A stretch of DNA of 64,000 nt from Corythucha ciliata (GCA_038030265.1 CM075943.1:24614001-24678000); one strand, 5' to 3'; counted from the first letter of the stretch, positions 47,284 through 59,160 are shown. Translations and numbers: made by a program. Notes: generated by a model not told the origin, from the sequence alone.

Positions 47284-47748
47284 AGCCCGCCACTCACAGT
47301 TTGAACAGTTCAAACTGTCAGTCTAAACTGAACGTGAGTGGGCATTTTGTCTCAGTTAAGGTGAACTGCACAGTTAAACTGTACAGTTCTCAGTTGAACT
47401 GTCAGTTCAAACTTCACAGTTTAAACTGTCAGTTTGGACTGTTCAGTTCAGTCCCCCACACACGTGCAGTTCAATTCTTCAGTTAACATATGGATTCAAA
47501 CGAGCAGGACCGTATTGCCGTTCTCGGTTTAATTTGTGCAGTTATTCATCAGGAAAGTAACCAACCTTAAAGACGCAGGCAGTGGTGCAAGGAATGGTTG
47601 AAACGGCGGAAACAATCTTTGGATATTAGCAATTGAACTGAGAACTGTACAGTTTAACTTTGCAGTTCACCAGACGAAATGCCCACTCACATGCAGTTTA
47701 GACTGTCAGTTTGAACTGTCAGTTCAAACTGCACGTGAGTGGCGGGCT
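47284..47748. mobile_element. PIF/Harbinger MITE carrying a transposase start, copy 2
   Basis: Termini AGCCCGCCACTCAC and GTGAGTGGCGGGCT are perfect inverted repeats flanked by TAA (47281-47283, 47749-47751). Subterminal regions are dense in CAGTTTAAACTG and CAGTTCAAACTG. The internal plus-strand ORF begins [20 protein letters not shown] but has a stop near the basic stretch, unlike the copy at 17138. Confidence 0.85.
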
Positions 47749-48330
47749 TAAAGTGATCATATGGTGGCAGCATTGTTAATAAAAAAAAATTTGTTGTTTC
47801 CTGTTGATTACATGGACGTCGACCATTTATTTTCAAAAAGTACTAGGAGACTTTTTACGATAGTTTTTGTTGTTTCTTGCCGATTTGCTCGCTTTTTCTG
47901 GCCATTTACTCAATTTTGTGGCTACGAAAATCGAGCGAGTATTCAAGGGCACTATGCTAGGAGGCCTAAGTGCTGGGAATGTAAAGTGCAAAAATAAGAA
48001 AAATCCGAAATTTTATTATTGAGTTGAGAAAACGGGGAGCTAGAATAGCCAAGAAGGGAGGGGTTTGGGGAAAAAAACATCTAAATGTTTTTGGAGCCCT
48101 CAATTTTACTCCAATAAAACAAAACACCATCGTTTATGTCAGTTTTGCAATTTCAGGGGGTGAATGGTCAGTTTTGTCATTTTTAGCGGTCAAATGGTGC
48201 TTGATGTAGCCTTTTTTTAGGGCGTGATCTGTCAGTTTGACCAATTTTGAGACGCATATAGCCATTTTTGTCAAGATGTTGTTGAATGGATATAATTAAT
48301 AAATCTGTCGCCGGTATTTTAATTAGTATA

Positions 48331-48605
48331 TTAATTATACTGATATTATCCGGACGACGATGGAAGGGCACAGCCCAACACGATTCGAGTTTCGAGAAAA
48401 AATGGCTCCCCGGCGGGATTTGAACACGCAACCTCTGGATTACTAGTCCAGCACGCTGTCAATTGCGCCACGGAGACGCCTTTGGGAGTCGTACTCCGAG
48501 GGATAAGCTAAGCCGAACCCCACCCAGGTCCATTGTTTCTCGAAACTCGAATCGTGTTGGGCTATGCCCTTCCATCGTCGTCCGGATAATATCAGTCTAA
48601 TTAAT
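48331..48605. mobile_element. Inverted-repeat element with a tRNA-like core
   Basis: Arms of about 74 bases (48331-48404 and 48530-48605) are inverted copies, including TATTATCCGGACGACGATGG and CACGATTCGAGTTTCGAGAA. Between them, on the minus strand, lies a complete tRNA-like sequence. The flanks are AT-rich, so the target duplication is not clear. Confidence 0.82.
48406..48477 (-). tRNA. tRNA-like sequence, anticodon loop CTAGTAA (AGT), probably a pseudo-tRNA or SINE head
   Basis: The minus strand folds as a cloverleaf: acceptor GTCTCCG with CGGGGAG (six of seven pairs), D-arm GCGC/GCGT, anticodon stem CTGGA/TCCAG with loop CTAGTAA, and T-arm GCGTG/CCCGC with loop TTCAAAT (one mismatch). 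A and B box sequences (TGGCGCAATTGACAGC, GTTCAAATC) are recognisable. AGT would read threonine codons. The broken first acceptor pair and the mobile-element setting argue against a functional gene. Confidence 0.6.
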
Positions 48606-49117
48606 TTATTAATTTTTGTCAAGCGTTTTTCAAGTCAGTTTATTAACTGTAGGGTGTGTGTTATCCGACGGGGAAGTTGCAGTTGGGTAATGTGGAGACA
48701 GCCCTGTTCTGTACGGGAACGATAAACAGTTTATCGCCTTTAGAGTGCGAATCACCGGGGCGTTTCTAGGGGGATAATTTGCGCTCTTCATCCTCTAAGG
48801 GCGCGAATAGCCACCAGTTTGGCCATTTCTTTGGGCTCAGAAAGGCAGTTTAGCCATCTTCAAGGCACGAATTGACAGTTTTGAAATTTCCAGGGGCAAC
48901 AATCGTCATTTTAGCCATTTGGGCACATAGAGCCCAGTTTCGCCCATTTTAGGACACGAATAGAGTCAGTTAAGAAATTTTATAGGCCGAGAGTAGTCAG
49001 TTGATTCATTCTAGGGTGTGCGTGATAGAGCACATGGAAGACGATTAATGGTGGGGGGGGGGGGTCTCAATCAGTTGGTTAGGATGTGAAGACCGAAGAC
49101 AATTCTGTAACTCATAA

Positions 49118-49269
49118 GGCTCGTTTCGCACATACGCTGTTTCCCGAGGCGCGGATGCTACGCGGCGCGAACGCGGAGGGTGCCTCGCATGAGTGAACCG
49201 AGAAACCTCTTCAAACCGCTGCCACGTAGCAACCGCACCTCGGGAAACCGAGTATGTGTGAAACGAGCC
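49118..49269. mobile_element. 152-bp PIF/Harbinger-type MITE, TAA target
   Basis: GGCTCGTTTCGCACATACGC at the left mirrors the right end with small changes; TAA lies on both sides. Confidence 0.75.
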
Positions 49270-49799
49270 TAACGCGTGCGATAGGCTTTTTCAGGGCGTC
49301 AGATCCCCAGTTTGGCTATTTTGAGAGCGTGAATTGTCATTTTAGGGCGCAAATTGTCAGTGCAGCCATTTTTAAGGAGTGTATGGCAAATTTGGCCATT
49401 TATTAACTGCAAATGGCCGGTTTTGCCATTTCTCAGGGCACGAAGTTTTCATTTCGAGCGGCATCTTCTGAGTGTGAATCGTCAATTATACAATAGTTTT
49501 CTGGGTACCAATAGTCAATTTGGCTATGTATTGTGCAGGAATTATTGTCAGAATGCCATTTTCAGAGCGCGAATCACCATTTTGGACATTTTAGAGCGTG
49601 AATGGTCAGTTTGTCCCTCAATTTTTCTTTCAACGTCCTCGACACACATTGTACTGTTCCGTGTGCAGAGAAAACCCCAGTCCACGGGAGGCAACTTTCG
49701 CGCGCGGACCAGGCCATGACACAGTTAGGCCATGTTCAAGTCGTGGTCTTTCTAGGCTTGAATAGTCAGCGTGCCATTTGTAGTGTCATATTGTCAGTC

Positions 49800-52700
49800 C
49801 CCCCCCCCACCCCAAGACCATTATCGGTCCCTAATCCGATGTGGTAATTTTACCCTATAAAATATAAAGTTTTCTGTTTCCTTCCATAGTATCGTGTTAC
49901 GGGCAGTGTACACTGTACACTCTGTTAGACAGTTCGGTGACGTCTGAATGGCAAGGTCAGTATCGCTGTACAAGCCACCTATGGTAGGGTCAGAATGTCA
50001 TTAATGATGAGAGAATTCGCTTTTGTTCATTGTCTTCAAAAAAATAAAAAGTAAAAGTCTCGTACTAAAAAATATTTTACGACGCTCTACTTGAGCGTAT
50101 TTAAATTGATTACTAATCGATCTGTCGAACGCATGAGCACCTCATTAATTTCATTGAGAGACGTTCGTAAAGAAGAAACGAACAGGTAAATAACTCGTTG
50201 TCACATGTTGCAAACTAGGTTCCTAATAGCTTTACAGACTGTTGTACGATTGGTGCGTCACTTTTTTCTAAAAATCAGATTTTTAATCAGAATTTTGCAG
50301 GAAAAAACAAAACCGTCCTAGAGCTTTCGGCACTCGAAAAAGTGGCAAGTTTCAGAAACCGTGGAATTGGAATAAAACAAGAAAGTAAAACTGGTGAACG
50401 TCACGACTTCGAAGCGGTGGGGTGAAACAAGTGAGAAACAACGAACAATTTACCTCTGCACTGCTGACCTCGAACGACTATGAACACCAACAAGAAGTTT
50501 ACTCATCCACAATTCCACACCGTAACCAACCCCCCCTCCTCGGCCACCTTATTATGACTGCAGCTTCGGTGGAGAGAATGGGAAGGCCCTCAGTTTCTCG
50601 GTACACATTTTTTTTTATTATTCAGGGGCTGCGGCGAATGAGCATGAAAATTCTCTAAAAATCGCCAATTCATCCACACCATGACTGAATAATTGATCCC
50701 TAAATTAATAACAAATGTTGACACCCTTACGGATGTGTCTCCGTCGCGTAAATGTGGGACACAGCGTTTGGAAGGAGGTATACATGGGGGGGGGGGCGAG
50801 AAACATTTGTTAATATTCATTATTGTAACACTGTGAACCCAAAAATTGCAGTATTTTACGCAAGGTGATGATGGTTTTCCTCTTTCTTTGTCTGCGCTGT
50901 CCAAAACGAGTTTTATTCCTCACATGCTCCCCTCTAACATTACAGTTATATTTAACAAGTGCGAGGCTGAAGGCTTTATTGCCTGTTTGTGGTGTCAATA
51001 TCTCTCAGAATTACCAGTCCCAGAATTTACGTGTTTCTAATTAGTATAAATCGCTTTAGTACGAAAATAACTCGCGGCGTTAGATCTGTACTTGGAATCT
51101 TCAACTATAAGTTTAACAAATGGTACGTTATCTTAAGTTTCTCAAGCACGCCAATTATTTTATTCCTTAATGACTACTCTACGTACTCATTTTTCACACC
51201 ACTGCCACTGAGAGAAAAACATCAAAAACAATCGATTACCCTGTGGGCGGGAAGGAGGATTGAAATGACTGTTTTCTCTCTATAAGGCAGTATGGTGAAC
51301 CGTTCCCGTACGGCCGAATGATCCCATATTGAGAAATTTAAAGGAACCGTGTCCTTTGCGTCAGAATATTCGGCCGAGTACGGCCAAAAGCTTCTCGGTT
51401 CATTCGGCCCAACTAGGAGATTTTGTTAGTTTATCTGTTGTCCCACTAAGCTTGAACTGACGAAACTCGGCTCTAGTGGACGAGCGGATGGCCATGTTGT
51501 GAATTATTCCGCCGAACTTGGTTCCAATGGACGGAAAGCCCAAGTTCCTTTTCAGGCGCAAGTTTTTGGTCGTAACAATCAGTTTCTAGGGTCAAATCTC
51601 GAGTTTGTGGGGTCAGCTGCGATAGGATCAGATGGTGGATGGAATTTCCAGATCTGTCGTGGAATGAAACGGCAGTGGCTGATAGAGAGGAAGAGTTTTC
51701 CACATCAACTCTGCATGTCTGCGTGTCTGTGTTTTCATGGCTTAATAAGCGAAATCAATCGCATTTAGGCTGTTAATAGCCCGGAAGTTACACTGTCAAA
51801 GAGAGTTTCAAATGGGCGACTTAATTAAAATTAAAGAAGGCGACTCACTTTTTTAACGACAATTTATGTAGTGCAGCGGCTTTGCGCGATTACGTCGTAA
51901 AAAAATGGAAAACGTCTGATATTTAGGCGGGGGAGGGGGTTCTTTTTTGGCATAGATATTATTGTTTTGTGTATTACAAAACCTCTTCCTAATCTAATCA
52001 ACTGTTGCACACAATGAATTGAAACCCCCCTCTGTTTCATCATCCACCTCTTGCGAACTGACACTGGAAACAAAGGGTACAAGAGAACGGTCAGACTGGC
52101 GATGATGCGGTTTGATTTTTGTTTTTTTGTTTTCAAACATTATACAGCTTGCAGCAATATAGCTTTAAACAATTTCTGACATCATTTTTAAGGTGACAAA
52201 GTACGAATTTCGTTCCCGGAATTCTTTAAAGTCACTGTCAACCGGAAGGGGTCAAGGTCGCATCCAAATTAAGTACTCGAATAACAAGGGATCCTTCCCA
52301 GAAATATAATTAAACATTTATTGTAAATAATAGCCACAAAAGGATCCTAGATAACACTATATCTGAATAAACTAAGATTAGTTAGGGAAGGGGTTGGGGG
52401 GAGATACTTAAATAAATTTCAAACAAATGGAGTCTACACGAAAGAGGCTGGAGGCTGAGAACCTCTTAAATTTAGAGATAAGCGGAAAGAAGCACCTTGA
52501 GTCCTTCAGATTTAAAAGGCAATGCTAATAGAATCGAAGCGTGAAAAAGAACAACTTTCAATTCGCCTAACATTTCGTTGTCGTTAATGACTCCCAAATT
52601 ATAGTTGAACCACACTCTAATGGTACCTAAAAATCAATAAAACCAATTTGTTTTACGTATGGTTAGGTTCATTTACATCTGGGAATTTTGTTTAAAAATT

Positions 52701-54100
52701 CCATCAGAGTTTGGTTCAACTATAGTAAGCTTGCAGTTTTAATAATCGCCTGTAAAAGCTACAAAGGTGAACGATTTATCGACTGAATATAATTGTAAAC
52801 GATTTCCATGAATAGATTCGTGGACTCGTACCACACGGAAATCGTGTCAATCCCCCCTCCACAACAACCCAGCTCGTGCGTTAATTTCTTCCTCACCGGG
52901 CCTTTTCCATAATGCAAACGATTTTTACAAATTTTAAAAATGTGCACTTCTGATTATAACTGCCTGAATTAACGAAACAAAAATTAACGTAACACACGAA
53001 TGGAAATTGCATTAATCAGTCCAATTATTGTCTAAAATTCCCACGATATACATTAGGTAGGACATGCGTATATAATTAATTAGGACGCGAAATAAAAACA
53101 TAAATTTATAACTCACGGTTATAGCGTCAAAAATTGTTTGAGAATTTGACGAGACAATAGTCCACGATCACTTTCCGGCACCAAACTGATAGACGCTCTT
53201 ACTTACATTCAGAACTCCCCTACCCCGCCACCATTCTTTGTTTTGTTTTTGGTTTTTAATTTCTCGTTAAACAGTTTTTTTTATCGCGACACGCGGAATT
53301 TGCGGCGATTCCCGCGCGGAACTCTCCGAAGAAAGTGAGAACGTTAGAAAAAAAGAAGAGAGAATGCTGGAAACCTGTTGGGGTTGTCTGACAGGAGTGA
53401 GAAGTGAGAACGGGGCAGAATGGAAGAAGACAACCGCTAATAAAGACCCTGCTGACTATGACAGCGTAGAATGTTGGGTTACGTGGCTCGTATAGTGTTT
53501 TTGAGTCGTAATTATCGCGAAAGGGAGAGAGAGAGAGAGAATGAGTGAGTGACAGTAGAGAGGAAAAAAGAGTTTTACAATAAATGATCTATACATTAAC
53601 GTATTGTTTGTAGCTGAGGATCGAAAATCGGAGTTTAAACTAAGATAAAAACAGGTATTATAGAAACTTGTTTCGTTCCGACTCAAAACTGTAAAACTAG
53701 GGCAGCCGGAAAGTCACAAACGACTTTTTGCCTTTTCAGATCGTTGAAATAGTAGGCTCCGAGCTTTATTTAGCGAAACTTTATCTTATGGGAGCACAAG
53801 ATACTCCCTAGTATCAAAAGTCACTTAAATCGAACGAAGGCATTTAAGTCTGACGTCATTATTAAGGAGTTCACTGCACCCTCTCGCAAGATACTGTAAA
53901 AAAACGTTTTTTTTTCTCTCTCTCTCTCCGCGAAGCTGTGCTGCGGCAAATTTCTTGGAACTGGAAAACTCCCCAGCTTTCCTGTTTTTTTATTTCTTGA
54001 AACCACGCGTTCGCATCACCGTTCGTTTAGAATACAACTCAAATTAAGCGCTAAAAATGCAGCATCATCCCACAATTAGTCGAGGGAGAGGACCGACAAA
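49800..54100. other. 4.3-kb stretch without identified genes
   Basis: Short ORFs lack domain signal. Present are C- and G-runs (49800, 50787), a GA microsatellite (53522-53545), a CT tract (53915-53930) and a small fold-back at 52600-52726 (ATAGTTGAACCACACTC mirrored by GAGTTTGGTTCAACTAT). Confidence 0.5.
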
Positions 54101-54112
54101 TCAACACTTTAA

Positions 54113-54504
54113 GGGGGAGTTGTACATGTGTTTCCTCGACCCCCCTCCAATCATACCTCGCCTACTCCGCGTTACGAAAATTACCGCCGTATTTCTGCAC
54201 CAATCGTGGACTTCAAGGACTCATTTAATTCTTCAGGAAATTCCGCACAAGCGTACGATCTTGCTTTCCTAAATAAGCCGTCGAAAGAATGTGAATTTTA
54301 AAGGTAAACGTTTGTGTGCGTTTTACTGTTATTTTAGGGATGAAATATGAAAAAGGAAGATCGTACGCTTGTGCGGAATTTCCTGAAGATTGAAATGAGC
54401 CCTTGAAGTCCACGATTGGTGCAGAAATACGGTGGTAATTTCCGTTACGCAGATTGGAGGTAAGATTGGAGGGGGGGTCGAGGAATCACATGTACAACTC
54501 CCCC
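54113..54504. mobile_element. piggyBac-like fold-back MITE, copy 1, TTAA target
   Basis: GGGGGAGTTGTACATGTG and its mirror bound a hairpin with arms of about 150-170 bases, flanked by TTAA (54109-54112, 54505-54508). It shares segments such as TTTCTGCACCAAT, CTTCAGGAA and GATCTTGCTTT with the element at 58766. Confidence 0.82.
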
Positions 54505-54833
54505 TTAACGTCGAAAACTTTTTGGAGACACACACTCTACGAAATTGTACACGGAAGTTGACTCTTGAGAAACACGAAGACCGACCTTTTGCTTGACCTG
54601 GCTATAACTAAAAACTAGTAGATAATATCGAGTTTGCTGGCGTCACGTTGTAATACTTTTAGGAAGATAACCTTTTTTTTCAATATTTTTATTACTGAAT
54701 AGATGGCTAATTATTCAAAAATGATGTGTAATAATTAAATAATAGCGGTCGCTCTTTTTTTTAGAGTTCTGCGTTCTTAACAGGAGAAGGGTGTAGAGGA
54801 CGGGGGTTGAAGAGATTCACTATTATTTATTTT

Positions 54834-54904
54834 GGCCTGTTCAGATGGTAGTCACAGACTCGTACAAACACCGTAGCCTGTGTGACTACCGTCTGAACAG
54901 CCCC
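54834..54904. repeat. 71-bp hairpin MITE
   Basis: GGCCTGTTCAGATGGTAGTC mirrors GACTACCGTCTGAACAG. A related GTGACTACCGATACCGAGTG is at 55195. Confidence 0.6.
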
Positions 54905-55410
54905 GTAGCCACACTCTCCATCACTTCATAATGTACAAAGTTTTACAGGTAAAATTGACTTTTCCTGCTCGTTTCAGTCGAAGTTGGTTGGTGCCATTCA
55001 CACTCGACTTTGTTTAAGGATTGCCTTCAATGTTCAACCAGCTTTGAATGAAGCGAGAGGTAAAATTCAACTTTGCTTAGAGAATCTCAACAATCCCGGT
55101 AGGAAATCAACTTTGACTGTACATAATACATATAATACATTTTTCGGTGTCAAATAATTCATTTTACCCAAAGGAAGTAGGACAAAAAGCGAGGGTGACT
55201 ACCGATACCGAGTGACTCGACTACCGTCTGAATAGAAATGCGAGTCCCTTCTCTTTGTAAAGTAATGGGGAGCGGCACAACATGCTGACTCGCAGTCTCG
55301 AGCATCGAGAGAGTCAAGAGTACAGGGGCTCAGTGGGGAAGTTCATAAGGCAGCCGCACGGTTCCCGAGCGCGCCTCTTCCCTACCCCACAATTATAATT
55401 ACCGTAATTC

Positions 55411-56509
55411 ACACCGACTAAACCTTTTTTTGTACCCTTAAACTGACGACGTTTTTGAAAAGATCACACAATTTTACTTTAGAAAATGTCGATCAACATA
55501 ATTTTAGTTGCCTCTGGACTACTCTGATTAAAGGTCACCGCACGCTGTCAACCATACAATACAGTGACTGAACCGCTGGAACTGATAATACAATAGGCCC
55601 TACCTAGGCTGAGAGTTAGCGCGGCGTGCACAAGTCACACGAAAGTCTCGAAATCATCCCCGACGTTTTTAAGAAATAAAATCTTGTCGCTAAGTTACCT
55701 TGCGAATAGTTTAATGAGGAAAAAATTATTACAAAATAGCAAATCCGAAAACCGGCTTTACTTAAGGCCGGTCGAGGGTCCGGCCGGCATCCGGCCTCGG
55801 ACTTCCAAAACCGGCCAGGCCGGTCGAAAACCGGTCATCTGGCAACCCTATCGTGTGTGAGAAATATTCACTCTGGAAAAAACGCATCACAAGAAAACGA
55901 AAAGCAAAAGAGCAGCTGTTGGAAATGATTAAAATACGTAGGTGTTCTGTAGAATACATTTTAGGTTGATTTATTCAATGTACGTACCAAGTTTTCCCTC
56001 AAAATCTTACAAGTTGACAGTCAGGGAGGGGGGGTTTACATTTTTGGGAGTTTTGTCCTTTGTCACTTATAGTGCATTTCATTTTGAAAATTTAAGACAG
56101 GTTATTGAACTGAATAATCAGCAAAAACCAACTTTACTTTATTATAACGCGTTTAAGGAAGTTTCACGTATCCCTTTAATTGATATCTTACTCCGTGTTT
56201 TTTCACACGTTAGGAACAATATCTCATATAAAAATGAACCGATTTCAATTCTTCAAAAAACTATCGAAAGTTCACGACATGGAGATGTTTTACTGAAATT
56301 GGCGAAACATTTTCACTATGATCACTTGGTCAGAAACTGGCGTTGACGTACACAGGAAAATTCGACGCCTCTTTCTTCATTTTTAACGAATTACTGAAAT
56401 TTTTGGAGGCAACTAAAATGATGTTAATCGACATTTCCTGAAGTAAAATTGTGTAATCTTTCCAAAAAAGTCAGATGTTTAAGGGTACAAAAAGAGGTTT
56501 AGTCGTTGT
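55411..56509. mobile_element. 1.1-kb TIR element carrying an unrecognised ORF
   Basis: The left arm (55411-55512) and right arm (56396-56509) are inverted copies of about 100 bases; shared blocks include CGACTAAACC, TTTGTACCCTTAAAC, CACACAATTTTACTT and ATGTCGAT. Inside lies the 134-codon ORF at 55942. The left interior has CCGGCC-rich palindromes (55755-55840). No transposase motif seen. Confidence 0.72.
55942..56346 (+). CDS. Unrecognised 134-residue ORF inside a TIR element
   Basis: Readable stretches include YYNAFKEVSRIPLIDILLRV, FSHVRNNISYKNEPISILQK and KLAKHFHYDHLVRNWR. Composition is protein-like, with alternating hydrophobic and charged residues suggesting helices, unlike the repeat-derived ORFs nearby. 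The first 30 residues look less convincing, so the true start may be the methionine at residue 13. No family recognised. It could be a captured host exon, a remnant of an element protein, or chance. Confidence 0.4.
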   Translation: MFCRIHFRLIYSMYVPSFPSKSYKLTVREGGFTFLGVLSFVTYSAFHFENLRQVIELNNQQKPTLLYYNAFKEVSRIPLIDILLRVFSHVRNNISYKNEPISILQKTIESSRHGDVLLKLAKHFHYDHLVRNWR

Positions 56510-56513
56510 AACG

Positions 56514-56913
56514 ACTTTTTAGAGGAAATCCAGCAAGAGGCTAAAAATACACAAATGTGCCTGTAACTTCAAGAGAAATCATTTGCGACCCTATGTTAAT
56601 AGGGTGATTTTGGTCGCAATTACTTGGTACTACAACATATTAAAATATACGGCATTCGTCCTGAAACACCCTGTATACATATAAAAATTTATAAATAAAT
56701 TCAACAAAAACTGTATGGTGCCACATTCTACAGAACATCAGAAATTTCTTGCAAAAAAAATGGTATTGATCGGAGAAGTACAAGCCGAGATTTTTTGGAA
56801 GGCGATTTGAGGTAGGAAAGAAACAAGATGGAGCAGCCAATCGGAAAGAATCACCGAATGGCCACACTGCATACCAATATGGGTGCGTCAAAAACTAACA
56901 ACGCACAAATGTT
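56514..56913. other. Remnant with a GGTGTTTCAGGACGAATGCC end
   Basis: The minus strand carries a GTATACAGGGTGTTTCAGGA phrase common at the ends of dispersed insect repeats; a similar GTATACAGGATGTTTCAG lies at 37546. No gene. Confidence 0.4.
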
Positions 56914-58760
56914 TCAGTTGTACTTCCATACTGGACGTATGGAGGGGGACGAAAGAGAGGGTTGCGTGCCGATGTTTTTTTGTTTGGCCCTTTGGCATAC
57001 ATCACATGATGTGACGTAGTCGTATATTTGCTGTCGCACATCCGGCCAGAAAAATTTAAGCTTGATTTTTTGAAGGGTTTTTTCTTTGGCGAAATGTCCA
57101 GATACAATCGAATCGTGATAGTATTTGAGGACGATGGGTACGAGGGATTGGGGTAATACTATTTTAGGGGTCTTTTCGTTAGGTGGTTGATAAAGTAATT
57201 TGCTATACTTGAAACTTGATGAAATATATGGACCGGTGTTCGATTTATTTTTAATATTAGAGATAATTGGGCCTAGTTGCACATCTTCCTGTTGATGTTT
57301 GAAAATATCCTTGTAAGACATGGGGAAATCGTCGAGTATTGTGGCTAAATTGTTGGATGAAGGGGAGGGGGCGACGGAAATTGTGGCCATTTCATACATT
57401 TTAGTCTCTTCTGGGTGAGGGGGTTCGAATGGAAATCTACTGAGGAGATCGGCGATTGTATTTTTATGACTTTGTATTTTTAGCATCGTACGAAGTACGC
57501 GGGGGTTTTTAGTCGCGTTATGCTGCATGAAGGATAATGCTGAATTGTCAGTGTAGACATGGAAATGGTGACCTTTTAAATAAATTTCGAATTTTTCGAG
57601 TCCGAATTGCAGGGCGAAGAATTCTTTGTCGTACGTCGAATAAGCATGCTGGCGCTCATTCAACTTGTGGGAGGCAAAGGCTATGGGGCTAAGTGTCCCA
57701 TTCAAGGCATTGTGAGTGCTGCTCCAAGGCCGTGCATGCTGGAGTCGGTGAAGAGGGCGAAATCCTTGTCGAAATCGGGAAGGCTGAGAATGAGTGGGGA
57801 GGAGATTTTTTCATCAGATTTTTCCAGGCCTTTTCGCAATCAGGGGTCCATATGAACGGTAGGTCTTTCTTTCGTAACTCGTTCAATGGGTGAGCTATTT
57901 CGGCGAGATTAGGTGTGAAATTGCCGAAAAATTGGACTGCTCCTAGCACTTGACTAATTTGTCGGGCGGTTGTAGGGCGTGGAAGGGAAGTGAGGGCCAA
58001 AATGTGTTCCGGGGGCATTCGATAGGTACCATGACTAATAATATGTCCCAAATCGAGGGTGTCAGAGCAACACTCCGTCTCTTCATATTGGTCACTTTTC
58101 AGGAGAGCCAAAACATTAGTTGAAAATTACTTTTCCTTTCATCTGTCGACTTATGAAACAGTTTAATAAAGTCGTACTTTGCGCTGAAATTTGGAGCTCA
58201 TGCAAGAACGCCGCCTCTGAAGCGTAAACCAATGTCACATCGCTGATTGTAAGGCTTGTTGCTGTCATCCTGACGATAGGGGTTGTTTAACTGGTACGCG
58301 AATTGTGTGCCTCATATTGGAATTCCGCCTTAACCTTATAGAGATCCGCGCTGAAGAGAGTTTTTAACCAAAAATGACGATACGGGGTGTTGCTCTGACA
58401 CCCTCGAAATAATAAATTTCTTCCGTCATGAATTTTATTTTATCTGGATTAACTGTTAGGTTGGCATATTTTAAACGGGAAAAAAGGGTATTTAGAAGGC
58501 GGAAATGTTCTTGCTTTGTCTTTGAGTAAACAAGGATATCGTCCATAAAGTTAAATGTCCCATTAAATTTAAGATCGCTCAGGATTCTGTCCAGGAGCGA
58601 AGACAGAATTTGAGCTCCTGTGGAAATTCCGAAGGGGAGGGAGTTGTACTGGAAAGGTACCGAATAGGGTTATAAAGGCGGTTAATTTTCGTGAAGCCAA
58701 CGCCACGCCGTTCCTTTCTTCCTTGGTCACAAATCAGAATCCCCGGTCTATCGACTCTAT
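56914..58760 (-). pseudogene. Ty3/gypsy-type pol (RT, RNase H, integrase zinc region), disrupted
   Basis: In transcript order: RT QYNSLPFGISTGAQILSSLL and FMDDILVYSKTKQEHFRLLN (58680-58410); an inserted MITE (58057-58403); RT thumb and connection TARQISQVLGAVQFFGNFTP (58050-57830); RNase H with AYSTYDKEFFALQFGLEKFE and VYTDNSALSF (57705-57430); then the integrase zinc region with HDSIVSGHFAKEKTLQKIKL, FFWPDVRQQIYDYV and CDVCQRAKQK (57200-56950). Frameshifts occur near 57800. The integrase core is missing; sequence after 56914 belongs to another repeat. Its gag is probably the ORF at 62170-63245. Confidence 0.88.
58057..58403. mobile_element. 347-bp MITE inserted in the gypsy RT, TCGA target duplication
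   Basis: Termini GGGTGTCAGAGCAACAC are perfect inverted repeats over 17 bases and similar for about 36. TCGA flanks both sides (58053-58056, 58404-58407). Removing the element and one TCGA makes the RT frame continuous, so the insertion point is exact. The superfamily is not clear from a 4-bp target. Confidence 0.87.
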
Positions 58761-58765
58761 TTTAA

Positions 58766-59160
58766 GGGGGGGGGGGGTTTCAGGCGGGTTTCCTCGACCC
58801 CTTCCCAGTCACCCCTCGCCTAAACTTCGCACATAAATTTTGGCTCCATTTCTGCATCAATATTCGATTTCAACGTCTCATTTTAATCTTCAGGAAGTTC
58901 TACAGTGACGTTAGATCTTGCTTTTTCAAATTTTATCCCTAAAATAACCCCAAATCACTTTACAACTTGAATGTGTTTTAAGGTAATTTTAGGGATGAAA
59001 TCTGGAAAAGCAAGATCTAACGTCACTGTAGAACTTCCTGAAGATTAAAATGAGACGTTGAAATCGAATATTGATGCAGAAATAAAGCCAAAATTTATGT
59101 GCGAAGTTTAGGCGAGGGGCGACTGGGAAGGGGTCGAGGAGACCCGCCTGAAACCCCGCC
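58766..59160. mobile_element. piggyBac-like fold-back MITE, copy 2, TTAA target
   Basis: Bounded by TTAA (58762-58765, 59161-59164). Arms of about 170 bases include TTTCAGGCGGGTTTCCTCGA and AAGCAAGATCTAACGTCACT. It is homologous to 54113-54504 and sits at the upstream edge of the readable gypsy RT. Confidence 0.82.

Larger units (their letters stand above)
48110..49640 (+). repeat. Degenerate tandem repeat family B
   Basis: Phrases of about 38-45 bases resemble TTTTAGGGCGCGAATGGTCA then GTTTGGCCATTT. About twenty diverged copies are interrupted by the MITEs at 48331 and 49118; a few more occur to 49790. Apparent ORFs here (49354-49719) are products of the repeat. Confidence 0.65.

Noticed and set aside
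49354..49719. 121-codon ORF as a gene
   Set aside because: It is built from family B repeat units.
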